From: Actinomycetota bacterium
GTDB taxonomy: Bacteria; Actinomycetota; Thermoleophilia; Gaiellales; Gaiellaceae
NCBI GenBank assembly: GCA_005884945.1
Contig: VAYM01000158.1
Span: 1 to 34,167, forward strand
Length of the DNA: 34,167 nucleotides
Direction: 5' to 3'
The position numbers and the translations under genes were made by a program. Of the stretch, positions 1 to 7,290 are shown piece by piece. Under the pieces are notes generated by a model, which saw only the letters and a program-made list of their open reading frames with translations, was not told the DNA's origin and searched no databases. The stretch's first letter is position 1, and every line of letters begins with the position of its first letter.

Positions 1-1
1 C

Positions 2-949
2 GGCAACTTCATCTGCGTCACGGGTGTGTCGGGCTCGGGCAAGTCGACGCTCGTCAACGAGATCGTCTACAAGGCACTGGCGAACCGGCTCAACCGCGTG
101 CGCGTGAAGCCGGGCGACCATGGCGGCGTCGACGGGATCGACGTCTTCGACAAGGTGATCGAGATCGACCAGAAGCCGATCGGCCGCACGCCGCGGTCGA
201 ACCCGGCGACGTACACCGATCTCTTCACGCACATTCGCGAGCTGTACTCGCTGACTCCCGAATCGAAGGTGCGCGGCTACAAGCCGGGGCGGTTCTCGTT
301 CAACGTGCGCGGCGGGCGCTGCGAGACGTGCAAGGGCGACGGGCAGATCAAGATCGAGATGCACTTCCTCCCGGACGTCTACGTCCCGTGCGAGACCTGC
401 AAGGGCGCGCGCTACAACCGCGAGACGCTCGAGGTGCGCTTCAAGGGGAAGTCGATCGCGGACGTGCTCGAGATGTCCGTCGAGGAGGCGCTGCGGTTCT
501 TCGCGAAGATCCCGAAGCTGCGGCGTCGTCTCCAGACGCTGCACGACGTCGGGCTGGACTACATCAAGCTCGGCCAGCCGGCGACGACGCTGTCCGGCGG
601 CGAGGCGCAGCGCGTGAAGCTGTCGGCCGAGCTGTCGAAGGTCGCGACCGGCCGGACGCTCTACATCCTCGACGAGCCGACGACCGGCCTCCACTTCGCG
701 GACATCGAGAAGCTGCTCGACGTGCTCCAGCGGCTCGTGGACGCGGGCAACACCGTGCTCGTGATCGAGCACAACCTCGACGTGATCAAGCAGGCCGATT
801 GGATCGTCGACCTCGGGCCCGAAGGCGGCGAGGCGGGCGGCGAGATGATCGCAACCGGGACGCCCGAGGACGTCGCGGACGTCGAGGAGTCGTACACGGG
901 CCAGTTCCTCCGGCACGTGTTGCCGAAGGCCGCGGTCGCGGCCGCCTGA
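2..949 (+). CDS. uvrA: UvrA excinuclease subunit A, C-terminal part (5' end outside window)
   Basis: This is the C-terminal third of UvrA, the damage-sensing ATPase of UvrABC nucleotide excision repair. The frame is open from the window edge, so the first visible GTG at 26 is internal: it encodes the Val of the Walker A motif GVSGSGKS. After it come a zinc-binding module with two CETCKG repeats about 20 residues apart, the ABC signature LSGGEAQR near nucleotide 595, and the Walker B stretch [10 protein letters not shown] near 667. The order Walker A, zinc module, signature, Walker B fits the second ATPase domain of UvrA, where the zinc module is inserted in the nucleotide-binding domain. The gene ends with TGA at 947-949 after a short Ala-rich tail. 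Identification is secure; only the N-terminal domains are missing because of the window boundary. Confidence 0.97.
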   Translation, partial: GNFICVTGVSGSGKSTLVNEIVYKALANRLNRVRVKPGDHGGVDGIDVFDKVIEIDQKPIGRTPRSNPATYTDLFTHIRELYSLTPESKVRGYKPGRFSFNVRGGRCETCKGDGQIKIEMHFLPDVYVPCETCKGARYNRETLEVRFKGKSIADVLEMSVEEALRFFAKIPKLRRRLQTLHDVGLDYIKLGQPATTLSGGEAQRVKLSAELSKVATGRTLYILDEPTTGLHFADIEKLLDVLQRLVDAGNTVLVIEHNLDVIKQADWIVDLGPEGGEAGGEMIATGTPEDVADVEESYTGQFLRHVLPKAAVAAA

Positions 950-950
950 G

Positions 951-1237
951 CTAGCGCCAGTTCGAGCGCCAGTCGGCAGACGGCTTCGCACTTGACGCAC
1001 GTCGCGGCTGCAGGACGCGTAGAGCTCCGGTGAGGTCGAGCAGAACGTCGGCGCCAGTGCGTAGCGTTCGTAGACGCCGATCGCGATCGCACGGTCGCGG
1101 AAGAGAGCCTCGTCGCTCGCGACCCGAATCTGCGACCGCCAGAGGAGCTGCCCGGCACGGTAGACGGCGAGCCGTGCCTGCGGATGCGCGATCCACACGC
1201 CCGGAGCTGCGCGGGCGGTGGCAGGCACTACGGCCAC
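951..1237 (-). other. possible small gene or gene remnant in the uvrA-YIP1 gap
   Basis: No clear gene fills the 305 bases between uvrA and the next plus-strand gene. On the minus strand, the frame starting at GTG 1237 reads like real protein for about 75 codons (for example AVYRAGQLLWRSQIRVASDE and IAIGVYERYAL) with strongly G/C third positions and no stop. It has no stop of its own before entering uvrA antisense, where an open frame is expected by chance. A neighbouring minus frame does stop at 951-953. A small gene that lost its end by frameshift is therefore possible. I do not recognise the product and found no convincing promoter or ribosome binding site. Confidence 0.3.
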
Positions 1238-1242
1238 GGGAC

Positions 1243-1248
1243 TAGGCT
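1243..1248 (+). promoter_or_regulatory. -10 element TAGGCT, leaderless start
   Basis: TAGGCT lies 6 bases before the GTG at 1255, so transcription would begin at or next to the start codon. No Shine-Dalgarno sequence is present between them. Confidence 0.55.
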
Positions 1249-1254
1249 GGGTTC

Positions 1255-1911
1255 GTGGCGACGGCGGCGAATGCGCAATCGGTCGAGAAGGCGTGGCTCC
1301 TGCGCGCGCTGCTCGTCCTGCAGAGCCCGCGCCCTGTCTTCGCCGCCATTCGCGACGAGTCGAAGGCGGCGGTCGAGGCGCGTCAGGAGCCGATCATCGC
1401 ACTCGTCTGGCTCGCCGGCATGGCGGCCGTGCTCGCCGCGCCGGCGATGAACACGCTCATGGACGACCCCGCGCGCCACGACGTGATCGTCGTCGCGATC
1501 ATCATCTTCTTCGCCGGCGGGATCTACGGGCTCGCCGCGTACTGGGTCCTCGGTGCGGTCCTGTATTACGTCGGCCACCGGTTCGGATCGCAAGGGACGT
1601 ATCGCCGGGCGCGCCACGTGCTCGGCTTCGCGCTCGCGCCGCTCGCACTCGCGCTGCTCACGTTCTGGCCGATACGGATCGCCGTCGAAGGTCGTGATCT
1701 CTTCCGCTACGGCGGCTCGGACGGCGGCCACGTGTTCGCGGACACGTTCTACGTTTTCGTCGCGTGGTCCGTGGTGCTGCTGCTGATCGGCGTGCGCGCG
1801 GTCCACGGCTGGTGCTCTAGACCCTCTTCGAACAGGGCGAGCTCTTCCTCCGGGATGCCGTACGTGTGCTGCGGCTCAGGGAACGTTCCGCTGCGCACAT
1901 CCGTCGCGTAG
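1255..1911 (+). CDS. YIP1-family membrane protein with altered C-terminus
   Basis: This 218-residue protein looks like a bacterial YIP1-domain membrane protein of unknown function. A short cytosolic N-terminus with the typical phrase SPRPVFAAIRDE (about residues 25-36) is followed by hydrophobic segments near residues 47-63, 76-104, 121-140 and 163-182. The GTG start is supported by the -10 hexamer 6 bases upstream. The hydrophobic part ends at about residue 186 (GVRAVHGW). The remaining 32 residues are Ser/Cys-rich, unlike a membrane protein, and lie entirely over the 3' end of panB on the other strand. The natural stop was probably lost, and translation now runs antisense through panB. The family assignment rests on recognition of topology and motif, not on a search. 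Confidence 0.7.
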   Translation: MATAANAQSVEKAWLLRALLVLQSPRPVFAAIRDESKAAVEARQEPIIALVWLAGMAAVLAAPAMNTLMDDPARHDVIVVAIIIFFAGGIYGLAAYWVLGAVLYYVGHRFGSQGTYRRARHVLGFALAPLALALLTFWPIRIAVEGRDLFRYGGSDGGHVFADTFYVFVAWSVVLLLIGVRAVHGWCSRPSSNRASSSSGMPYVCCGSGNVPLRTSVA

Positions 1912-2690
1912 CGCTCGAGCGCGCCTTGAATCTCGGGCCCGAGCCGCGCGTACTGCTTCACGAACCGCGGCCCGCCTTCCTGGTAGCCGAGCAGGTCGTG
2001 GTAGACGAGCACCTGGCCGTCGCAGTTCGCGCCGGCGCCGATCCCGATCGTCGGGATCGAAAGCGACTCGGTGACCCGCGCCGCGACCGCAGGCGGCACC
2101 GCTTCGAGCACGACCGAGAAGCAGCCGGCCGCCTCGAGCGCGAGCGCGTCCGCGAACAGCTGCCGCGCTTTCTCCGCCGTTCGTCCCTGCGCCTTGAAGC
2201 CGCCGAGCATCGTCGCGGACTGCGGCGTGAGACCGATGTGCCCCATCACGGGAATTCCGGCGTCGACGATCGTGCGCACGCGCGAGAGCGTCGCGCCCGC
2301 GCCCTCGACTTTGACCGCGTCCGCGCCGGCCTCCTTGACGAACCGGATCGCGTTCGCGAGCGCCTTCTCGTCGGAGACCTGGAACGAGCCGAACGGCATG
2401 TCCGCGACCACGAGCGGTCGTGCCGCGCCTCGCGTGACCGCGCGCGTGAGGACGAGCATCTCGTCCATCGTCGCGGGAACGGTCGAGTCGTGGCCGAGCA
2501 CGACCATCGCGGCGGAGTCGCCGACGAGGATGATGTCGACGCCCGCCGCATCGGCGAGCCGTCCGCCGGGCGCGTCGTACGCGGTGACCATCACGATCTT
2601 CTGGCCGCGGCGCTTCATCTCGGCGAGCTCCGGCAGCGGCAGCTTCCCGTGCGTCCACGATGCGTACTGCGGCGGTTTCTTGTCGGTCAT
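1749..2690 (-). CDS. panB: 3-methyl-2-oxobutanoate hydroxymethyltransferase (PanB)
   Basis: PanB adds a hydroxymethyl group from 5,10-methylenetetrahydrofolate to ketoisovalerate, giving ketopantoate, the first committed step to pantothenate and CoA. Family motifs are clear: MVTAYDAPGGRLADAAGVD near the start with the metal-site stretch VGDSAAMVVLGH, ADMPFGS, VMGHIGLTPQS, VLEAVP and IGIGAGANCDGQVLV. The ATG at 2690 overlaps the panC stop (ATGA), so the two are translationally coupled. At 313 residues it is longer than the usual 265-285. The last 23 or so residues (from LEHQPW) lie antisense to the YIP1-like gene and have no place in the family, so the original stop was probably near 1817. The catalytic core is intact. 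Confidence 0.95.
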   Translation of the reverse strand: MTDKKPPQYASWTHGKLPLPELAEMKRRGQKIVMVTAYDAPGGRLADAAGVDIILVGDSAAMVVLGHDSTVPATMDEMLVLTRAVTRGAARPLVVADMPFGSFQVSDEKALANAIRFVKEAGADAVKVEGAGATLSRVRTIVDAGIPVMGHIGLTPQSATMLGGFKAQGRTAEKARQLFADALALEAAGCFSVVLEAVPPAVAARVTESLSIPTIGIGAGANCDGQVLVYHDLLGYQEGGPRFVKQYARLGPEIQGALERYATDVRSGTFPEPQHTYGIPEEELALFEEGLEHQPWTARTPISSSTTDHATKT

Positions 2691-3487
2691 GTCAGCTCTC
2701 CTTCGAGGACGACGTTGTCGATGAGCCGTGTCTCGCCGACGCGCGCCGCGGCGGCCAGAAGCTTGGCGTTGCCGAGGTCGAGCACCTCGACGTAGTCGGG
2801 ATCGAGGCCGTTGAACGCGGCCCGCGCGGCGGCAACGGGATCAGCGCCGTCGGCGTATGCCTCACGACCCGCGCGAAGCGCGCGCGGGAGCGTGAGTGCC
2901 CGCAGCCGCTCGTCCGCGGACAGATACGTGTTGCGGGAAGACAGCGCGAGCCCGTCCGGGTCGCGCACCGTGAGGACCACGCGCAGCTCGAGCTCGAGGT
3001 TCAGATCGCGGATCAGCTGCCGGACGATCGCGGCCTGCTGCGCGTCCTTCTGGCCGAAGTACGCGACGTCCGGTTGGACGATGTTGAACAGCTTCACGCA
3101 CACCGTGGCGACGCCGCGGAAGTGATCCGGCCGGCGGACGCCCTCGGCACCTGTCCCTTCGGGATCGACCCACGTGTGAAAGCCGGTCGGGTAGAGCTCG
3201 TCCGCCGGTGGCGCGAACAGGATGTCCACGCCCTCGTCCTCGGCGAGCTCGGCGTCGCGCGTCTCGTCACGCGGGTAGCGCGCGAGATCCTCGTGAGGCG
3301 CGAACTGAGCCGGGTTGACGAACAGCGAGACGACGACCTTGTCGCATTCCGCGCGCGCGGCGCGAAAGAGCGACACGTGCCCGTCGTGGAAGGCACCCAT
3401 CGTGGGAACGAGGCCCAACCGAGCCTTTTCGACTTTGCAACAGTCTGCTGCTTGCCGCACCTCGGCGACGGTTCGCGCGATCTTCAT
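2687..3487 (-). CDS. panC: pantoate--beta-alanine ligase (PanC)
   Basis: PanC joins pantoate and beta-alanine using ATP, forming pantothenate through a pantoyl-adenylate. The 266-residue product carries the nucleotidyltransferase motif PTMGAFHDGH (residues 28-37, an HIGH-type site), VNPAQFAPHEDLARYPR, YFGQKDAQQ, and the ATP-binding LALSSRNTYLS. The ATG at 3487 is chosen because MKIARTVAEVR matches the usual family start and because it overlaps the preceding gene's stop by four bases (ATGA). A much longer open frame continues upstream but overlaps the DUF2520 gene and is not coding. The stop overlaps the panB start in the same way, so this is the centre of a coupled pan operon. Confidence 0.96.
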   Translation of the reverse strand: MKIARTVAEVRQAADCCKVEKARLGLVPTMGAFHDGHVSLFRAARAECDKVVVSLFVNPAQFAPHEDLARYPRDETRDAELAEDEGVDILFAPPADELYPTGFHTWVDPEGTGAEGVRRPDHFRGVATVCVKLFNIVQPDVAYFGQKDAQQAAIVRQLIRDLNLELELRVVLTVRDPDGLALSSRNTYLSADERLRALTLPRALRAGREAYADGADPVAAARAAFNGLDPDYVEVLDLGNAKLLAAAARVGETRLIDNVVLEGELT

Positions 3488-4140
3488 CGGGCCGTCGCCT
3501 CCGCCAGCACGTCGTAGAGCGGCTCCACCTCCGGCGCCGCGTCGCGAATCGCGCGGCGGTGCGCCTCGACGGTGTCCCAGTCCCCGCGCTCGATCGGGCC
3601 CGTCAGCTCGAAGTCGTTCTCGATCGTCCGGCGCATGAGCGGAACCAGCGCTTCCGGCGGCGCACCTGCAGCGCGGAAGAGGTTGGACGCGACGCGGTGC
3701 AGCGTCACGAGGTAGTTGGCCGCGATCGCCGCGCCCGCGTGGTAGAGCGGACGCGCGTCGTCGGCGAGTTCGAACGGCTCGAGCCCGACCGTGCGCGCGA
3801 GCCAGAACCCGCGCTGGCGTGCTTCGTCGTCCTCGGCGGTTACCGCGGCGAACGCCCCGTCGAGCTGCTCGGGCCCGCGCGAGCGCGTGAACGTCTGCAG
3901 CGGATGGACGGAGAACCGCCGCGTGTGCGGTTCGAGCGCGGCAAGCGGTGTCGCACCTGAGACATGTGCGACCCACGGGCCGACCTCGAGATCGCGCGCG
4001 ACCGCGCGGATCGCGGTGTCCGGGACGCAGAGCAGCACGAGCTCGGCATGGGGTTCGACAGCGACACCGCGCTCGCGCAGGCGGGCGGTGACGGCCGAGC
4101 CGACGCGGCCGGAGCCGATGACGTTGATCGATTCGAACAC
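3484..4140 (-). CDS. Rossmann-fold / DUF2520 reductase, probable PanG-type ketopantoate reductase
   Basis: This 218-residue protein has an N-terminal Rossmann fold with the dinucleotide motif GSGRVG (residues 9-14) and a C-terminal helical DUF2520 domain, marked by FSVHPLQTF (about 76-84) and HAGAAIAANYLVTLHR (about 134-149). Proteins of this type resemble NADP-dependent beta-hydroxyacid dehydrogenases. One family, PanG, first described in Francisella, is an alternative ketopantoate reductase that replaces PanE. Here the gene overlaps panC by four bases and sits in one operon with panB. Reduction of ketopantoate to pantoate is exactly the step between PanB and PanC, and no panE or ilvC is in the window. 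The start is GTG 4140, with GGAG 4 bases upstream. The DUF2520 assignment is confident; the PanG role is inferred from context. Confidence 0.85.
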   Translation of the reverse strand: MFESINVIGSGRVGSAVTARLRERGVAVEPHAELVLLCVPDTAIRAVARDLEVGPWVAHVSGATPLAALEPHTRRFSVHPLQTFTRSRGPEQLDGAFAAVTAEDDEARQRGFWLARTVGLEPFELADDARPLYHAGAAIAANYLVTLHRVASNLFRAAGAPPEALVPLMRRTIENDFELTGPIERGDWDTVEAHRRAIRDAAPEVEPLYDVLAEATAR

Positions 4141-4179
4141 GGAGCTCCAGTTCCGTAGCGGATACCGGGCACGAGAATC

Positions 4180-4752
4180 CTAACGCTTTGCGGCCAGCCT
4201 GCGTTCGAGCGCGGCCTTCACCCTCGGCCACTCGTCGTCGATCACGCTGTACCACGCAGAGTCCCGACGAACCTCGCCGCGGACGAGCATGTGCTTGCGG
4301 TGGATGCCCTCGAACTGCGACGGCAGGGCTGCAAGCGCCGCCCGCGCGCGCTCGTTCTTCGCATCCGTCTTGAACTCGACGCGGATGCAGCCGAGCTCCT
4401 CGAACGCATGCCGCAACAGCAGGTACTTCGCCTCGACATTCGCCCCCGTTCCCCACGTCGACGGATGCATCCACGTGTTCCCGATTTCGAGCCGCCGGTG
4501 CTCGGGAGCGATCGACAGGTAGCTCGAGCTGCCGACGGGAATGCCGTCCCGCAGGATCGCGAAGGCGTAGTCGTTGCCCGCGAGCATCAGGCGCAGCCAG
4601 GTGTCGACGTCGGAGACGCGCATCCAGCGCCAGACTTCCGGGTCGGCGCCTGCGGCGCGCAGGCCTTCCTGGTGCTCGGGCCCAAGGACGTCCAGCGTCA
4701 CGAGACGCCCTTCGAGCCTTCTCGGCAGCCGCTCCCTCATCACCGAGGACAT
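4180..4752 (-). CDS. GNAT-family N-acetyltransferase (RimJ/RimL-like)
   Basis: A 190-residue GNAT protein of the RimJ/RimL type, which transfers acetyl groups from acetyl-CoA to amines such as protein N-termini or small molecules. Visible features are the opening RLEGRLVTLDVL, the central strand PVGSSSYLSIAPEHRRLEIG, and the acetyl-CoA segment WMHPSTWGTGANVEAKYLLL (RxxGxA-type loop with WGTGAN). Further on, LGCIRVEFKTDAKNERARAAL is the usual RimJ-like last motif. The ATG at 4752 gives MSSVM; a second ATG 12 bases inside is possible. The gene lies 39 bases upstream of the DUF2520 gene on the same strand and may be cotranscribed with the pan genes. It is divergent from the FmdB gene, with 17 bases between start codons. 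The substrate is unknown. Confidence 0.88.
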   Translation of the reverse strand: MSSVMRERLPRRLEGRLVTLDVLGPEHQEGLRAAGADPEVWRWMRVSDVDTWLRLMLAGNDYAFAILRDGIPVGSSSYLSIAPEHRRLEIGNTWMHPSTWGTGANVEAKYLLLRHAFEELGCIRVEFKTDAKNERARAALAALPSQFEGIHRKHMLVRGEVRRDSAWYSVIDDEWPRVKAALERRLAAKR

Positions 4753-4755
4753 GTC

Positions 4756-4761
4756 TACACT
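4756..4761 (+). promoter_or_regulatory. -10 element TACACT, leaderless start
   Basis: TACACT stands 8 bases before the ATG at 4770 and has no ribosome binding site after it. It lies in the 17-base gap between two divergent start codons. Confidence 0.55.
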
Positions 4762-4769
4762 CTGAGGCG

Positions 4770-4976
4770 ATGCCGATCTACGAGTTCGTCTGCATGAGCT
4801 GCGAGGAGCACTTCGAGGAGCTCGTCCGCGGGGACATGCAGGTCGAGTGCCCTCGTTGCGGCGCGACGAAGGTGGCGAAGCAGCTCTCCACGTTCGCGAT
4901 GGTCGGCGGCTCAGGCGACTCGCCGAGCTTCGGCGGTGGCGGCTGCTGCGGCGGCAGCTGCGGCTGCGGCCACTAA
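4770..4976 (+). CDS. FmdB-family zinc ribbon protein
   Basis: A 68-residue protein of the FmdB putative regulatory family. It begins MPIYEF, as these proteins nearly always do, and has two Cys pairs, CMSC (residues 8-11) and CPRC (27-30), forming a zinc ribbon. A Gly/Cys-rich tail (GGGGCCGGSCGCGH) follows, which could bind further metal. The family was named after a gene upstream of formamidase and is thought to be regulatory, but no biochemical role is firmly established. Its own -10 element sits 8 bases upstream. A possible longer start of the following gene would overlap this tail in another frame, but that extension is not believable. Confidence 0.9.
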   Translation: MPIYEFVCMSCEEHFEELVRGDMQVECPRCGATKVAKQLSTFAMVGGSGDSPSFGGGGCCGGSCGCGH

Positions 4977-4999
4977 CCACGACCGTCCGGCCGGAGCCC

Positions 5000-5005
5000 T
5001 AGACT
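5000..5005 (+). promoter_or_regulatory. -10 element TAGACT, leaderless start
   Basis: TAGACT ends 8 bases before GTG 5014. It decides the start of the uracil-DNA glycosylase, because it lies downstream of the longer ATG option at 4936. Confidence 0.6.
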
Positions 5006-5013
5006 CGTCCCGC

Positions 5014-5664
5014 GTGGACGATCCCGGTTCTCGCAGCCTCTCGCTCGCCGCGTTCGCCGACCAGGTCGCCGGCTGCACGAAGTGCCCGCTCGCCGAGGGT
5101 CGCACGCAGGTCGTCTTCGGATCCGGGAACGCAGACGCCGACCTGATGTTCGTTGGGGAGGCCCCCGGCTTCCACGAGGACAAGCAGGGCGTGCCGTTCG
5201 TCGGCGCCGCGGGGAAGCTCCTCGAGCAGCTCCTTGCCGGAATCGGCCTCACGCGCGACGAGGTCTATATCGCCAATTGCCTCAAATGCCGCCCGCCCGG
5301 AAACCGCGACCCGATGCCCGACGAGATCGAGGCCTGCGAGAGCCACCTCTGGCGGCAGATCGAGCTGATCCAGCCGCGCGTCGTCGCGACGCTCGGGAAC
5401 TTCGCGACGAAGCTCTTGTCGGCCAAGCCGACGGGGATCACGCGCGTCCACGGACAGGAGCAGGAGACGACGCTCGGCGGTCGCCGCGTTCTCCTGTATC
5501 CGATCTATCACCCCGCGGCTGCGCTCTACACGCCGCGCATGCTGGACGTGCTTCAGTCGGACTTCCGTCGCATCCCGGAGCTGCTGGGCCGGGAGCTCGA
5601 GCCGCCCGCCCAGATGCTCGCCGAGGTCGCCGCAGAGCCGGCCGTCCAGCTCGGACTGTTCTAG
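5014..5664 (+). CDS. type-4 (family 4) uracil-DNA glycosylase, iron-sulfur
   Basis: This 216-residue enzyme removes uracil from DNA, the first step of base excision repair after cytosine deamination. It belongs to family 4, found in thermophiles and many actinobacteria, which carries a 4Fe-4S cluster. The four expected Cys are visible: the CTKC pair near the N-terminus and two more in NCLKCRPPGNRDP and EACESHL, 15 residues apart. The catalytic loop is FVGEAPGFHEDKQGVPFVG and the second uracil-pocket motif is IYHPAAAL. I take GTG 5014 as start, since a -10 hexamer lies 8 bases before it and the upstream extension is only a poly-Ala run over the FmdB gene. The stop TAG at 5662-5664 overlaps the stop of the convergent gene in a shared CTAG. 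Confidence 0.94.
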   Translation: MDDPGSRSLSLAAFADQVAGCTKCPLAEGRTQVVFGSGNADADLMFVGEAPGFHEDKQGVPFVGAAGKLLEQLLAGIGLTRDEVYIANCLKCRPPGNRDPMPDEIEACESHLWRQIELIQPRVVATLGNFATKLLSAKPTGITRVHGQEQETTLGGRRVLLYPIYHPAAALYTPRMLDVLQSDFRRIPELLGRELEPPAQMLAEVAAEPAVQLGLF

Positions 5665-6269
5665 AGCCGCAACGTCCCGCTGAACCCCGCGATGTAACAG
5701 GGCGCAGCCGAGCGCGTTGGCAGCACGGCGCGGTACAGCCCGGACGGCAGCTTCTTCGTGAACGTGCCCCACGTCTGCGCGTACTGACCGGCCGCGCCGC
5801 GCTTCACGAGCTTCGCGGTCGCAACTGTTTGCCACCGGGAGCCGCGCGCGACCTGCAGTTGCGCCGTCTTCCCGCCGAACCAGTCGTACGCGCGGACGAT
5901 CACGCGCAGCGAACCGGACACGCCCGCGACCGAGAGCTCGGGCCGGACGCCGATCCGGATCGCCCTGCTGAGCTCGCCCTTCCACCGTGCCCGCAGGCGG
6001 AAGTTCTCGTCGCCGCCCGCGTAGCTCACCCAGCCGCCGCCAGGCCCCGTGTGGACGGTCCGCAGCGGGTGCCAGGGAACGGGTCCGCAGTCGTCCCGCT
6101 CGATCGTCACCGCCTCGCCGGAGCGACCACTCGAGACCGCACCGCTGAGAAGGAGCGGCACGGCGTCTTCGGCGATCGAGTGATTCGCGTGGATCGTGAC
6201 GGCGTCGCCGGCCGCGCGCGCGGTGCCGACGAACGCTGTCACGAGGAGGAGAGATGCGAGTCTTCGCAA
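5661..6269 (-). CDS. secreted protein of unknown function
   Basis: A 202-residue protein with a clear Sec signal peptide (RRLASLLLVTAFVGTARA, then a likely cut before AGDAVTIH). The mature part is rich in beta-strand-like segments such as LRVIVRAYDWFGGKTAQLQV and ends in FSGTLRL. It has two Cys (in DDCGPVPW and APCYIAGF) that could form a disulfide. I do not recognise the family; the pattern suggests tandem Ig- or fibronectin-like beta domains, which is only a guess. The start is TTG 6269: no ATG or GTG is available near the signal peptide, and a -10 hexamer TACCAT lies 7 bases before it. The gene is head-to-head with tsaE, with only 3 bases between start codons, and convergent with the uracil-DNA glycosylase. 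Confidence 0.75.
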   Translation of the reverse strand: MRRLASLLLVTAFVGTARAAGDAVTIHANHSIAEDAVPLLLSGAVSSGRSGEAVTIERDDCGPVPWHPLRTVHTGPGGGWVSYAGGDENFRLRARWKGELSRAIRIGVRPELSVAGVSGSLRVIVRAYDWFGGKTAQLQVARGSRWQTVATAKLVKRGAAGQYAQTWGTFTKKLPSGLYRAVLPTRSAAPCYIAGFSGTLRL

Positions 6270-6272
6270 CGT

Positions 6273-6722
6273 ATGGATGGTACGGCGGCGTACGCGTCGA
6301 ACCTTCCGTCGCGGACGGAGGAGATCGCCGCTGCGCTTGCGGCGAGCCTGACTCCCGGCGACGTCGTCACCGTGTCGGGCGAGCTCGGCACCGGAAAGAC
6401 GACGTTCGTGCGTGGTGCCTCTCGAGCGCTCGGCGTCGAGGGCGCCGTGACGAGCCCGACGTTCACGATCGGCCATCGATATCGCGGCCGGGACGTCGAC
6501 GTCTCGCACCTCGACCTCTACCGCTTTCGCGGGCTGTCGGCTGCGGAGTGGGGCGACCTGGAGCCGTACTTCGACGACGCGATCGTCTTCGTCGAATGGC
6601 CCGAGGCGGGAGCGGGGGTGCTGCCGCCCGCGCGGTTCGCCGTCCGCATCGAGCACCGCGGAGGCGATGCGAGAATCGTGTCCATTCGCGATGCTGATCC
6701 TCGCGTTCGACACGGCGACTGA
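6273..6722 (+). CDS. tsaE: tRNA t6A biosynthesis ATPase TsaE
   Basis: TsaE is the small ATPase that works with TsaB and TsaD to attach threonylcarbamoyl to A37 of ANN-decoding tRNAs. The 149-residue product has the P-loop GELGTGKTTF (residues 36-45), the switch-like TSPTFTIGHRY, the HLDLYRF motif, and FVEWPEAG near the C-terminus, all diagnostic for the family. ATG 6273 gives the normal N-terminus with SRTEEIAAALAASL before the P-loop. A long open frame upstream overlaps the uracil-DNA glycosylase and is not coding. The gene overlaps tsaB by 32 bases and opens the tsaE-tsaB-rimI-tsaD cluster. Confidence 0.95.
   Translation: MDGTAAYASNLPSRTEEIAAALAASLTPGDVVTVSGELGTGKTTFVRGASRALGVEGAVTSPTFTIGHRYRGRDVDVSHLDLYRFRGLSAAEWGDLEPYFDDAIVFVEWPEAGAGVLPPARFAVRIEHRGGDARIVSIRDADPRVRHGD
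6277..6282 (-). promoter_or_regulatory. -10 element TACCAT for the secreted protein
   Basis: Read on the minus strand, TACCAT lies 7 bases before TTG 6269. It is inside codons 2-4 of tsaE on the plus strand. Confidence 0.45.
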
Positions 6723-7290
6723 AGTCGCGACGAGCGCGCTCGTCAGCGACGGCGAGGTCGTCGGCGAGCGCGTGTCGCGCGCGTCGACGCTGCTCGAGGA
6801 CGTGGACGCGCTGCTGCGCCAGGGAGGAGCGCATCCGTCGGGTATCGACGCGCTCGCAGTCGGTGTCGGGCCTGGAAGCTTTACGGGGGTGCGAGTCGGG
6901 CTCGCGACCGCGCGCGGCCTCGCGCTCGCGCTCGGCGTGCCGGTCGCCGGGGTGTCGACGCTCGCCTCACTGGCAGCCGGCGCTCCCGGCGCGCTGCCGG
7001 TGATCGACGCGCGCCGCCGCGAGGTGTTCGTCCTGCAGGACGGAGAGCCCCGCGTGCTCTCGCCCGCCGCCGTCGAGGTCGCGGCAGGCGTCGTGTGTGT
7101 CGGGAACGGCGCCGTCCGCTACCGCGGCATGCTCGAGGAGGCGGGCGCCGTGATCCCACCGGACGGAGACGAGCGGCACCTCCCGCGCGCACGATTTCAC
7201 GCCGCTCTCGCGGGTGAGTTCGGCCTGGCCGAGGCCGTCGAGCCGCTGTACCTGCGCCTTCCGGACGCTGATACAACGGTGGCGAGATGA
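6691..7290 (+). CDS. tsaB: tRNA t6A biosynthesis protein TsaB
   Basis: TsaB is a TsaD paralogue without catalytic metal ligands; it dimerises with TsaD and is needed for t6A synthesis. The 199-residue product starts MLILAFDTATEVATSAL, the family's ASKHA opening, and has LAVGVGPGSFTGVRVGLATARGLA (residues 50-73) and VIDARRREVFV. I choose ATG 6691 rather than ATG 6667, because the extra residues of the longer form precede the usual N-terminal strand. It overlaps the tsaE end by 32 bases, and its TGA overlaps the rimI ATG (ATGA). At just under 200 residues it is slightly short of the E. coli protein but complete. Confidence 0.94.
   Translation: MLILAFDTATEVATSALVSDGEVVGERVSRASTLLEDVDALLRQGGAHPSGIDALAVGVGPGSFTGVRVGLATARGLALALGVPVAGVSTLASLAAGAPGALPVIDARRREVFVLQDGEPRVLSPAAVEVAAGVVCVGNGAVRYRGMLEEAGAVIPPDGDERHLPRARFHAALAGEFGLAEAVEPLYLRLPDADTTVAR
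7267..7277 (+). promoter_or_regulatory. possible extended -10 TGATACAAC upstream of rimI
   Basis: The 11-base string GCTGATACAAC ends 9 bases before the rimI ATG and occurs again, identical, upstream of rex at 12929-12939. It fits an extended -10 element (TGN-TACAAC). It lies inside the last codons of tsaB, so it would be an internal operon promoter. Confidence 0.35.

Noticed and set aside
4936-5013. Longer N-terminus of the uracil-DNA glycosylase from ATG 4936
   Set aside because: It would add a poly-Ala run overlapping the FmdB tail, and the -10 hexamer at 5000-5005 points to GTG 5014.
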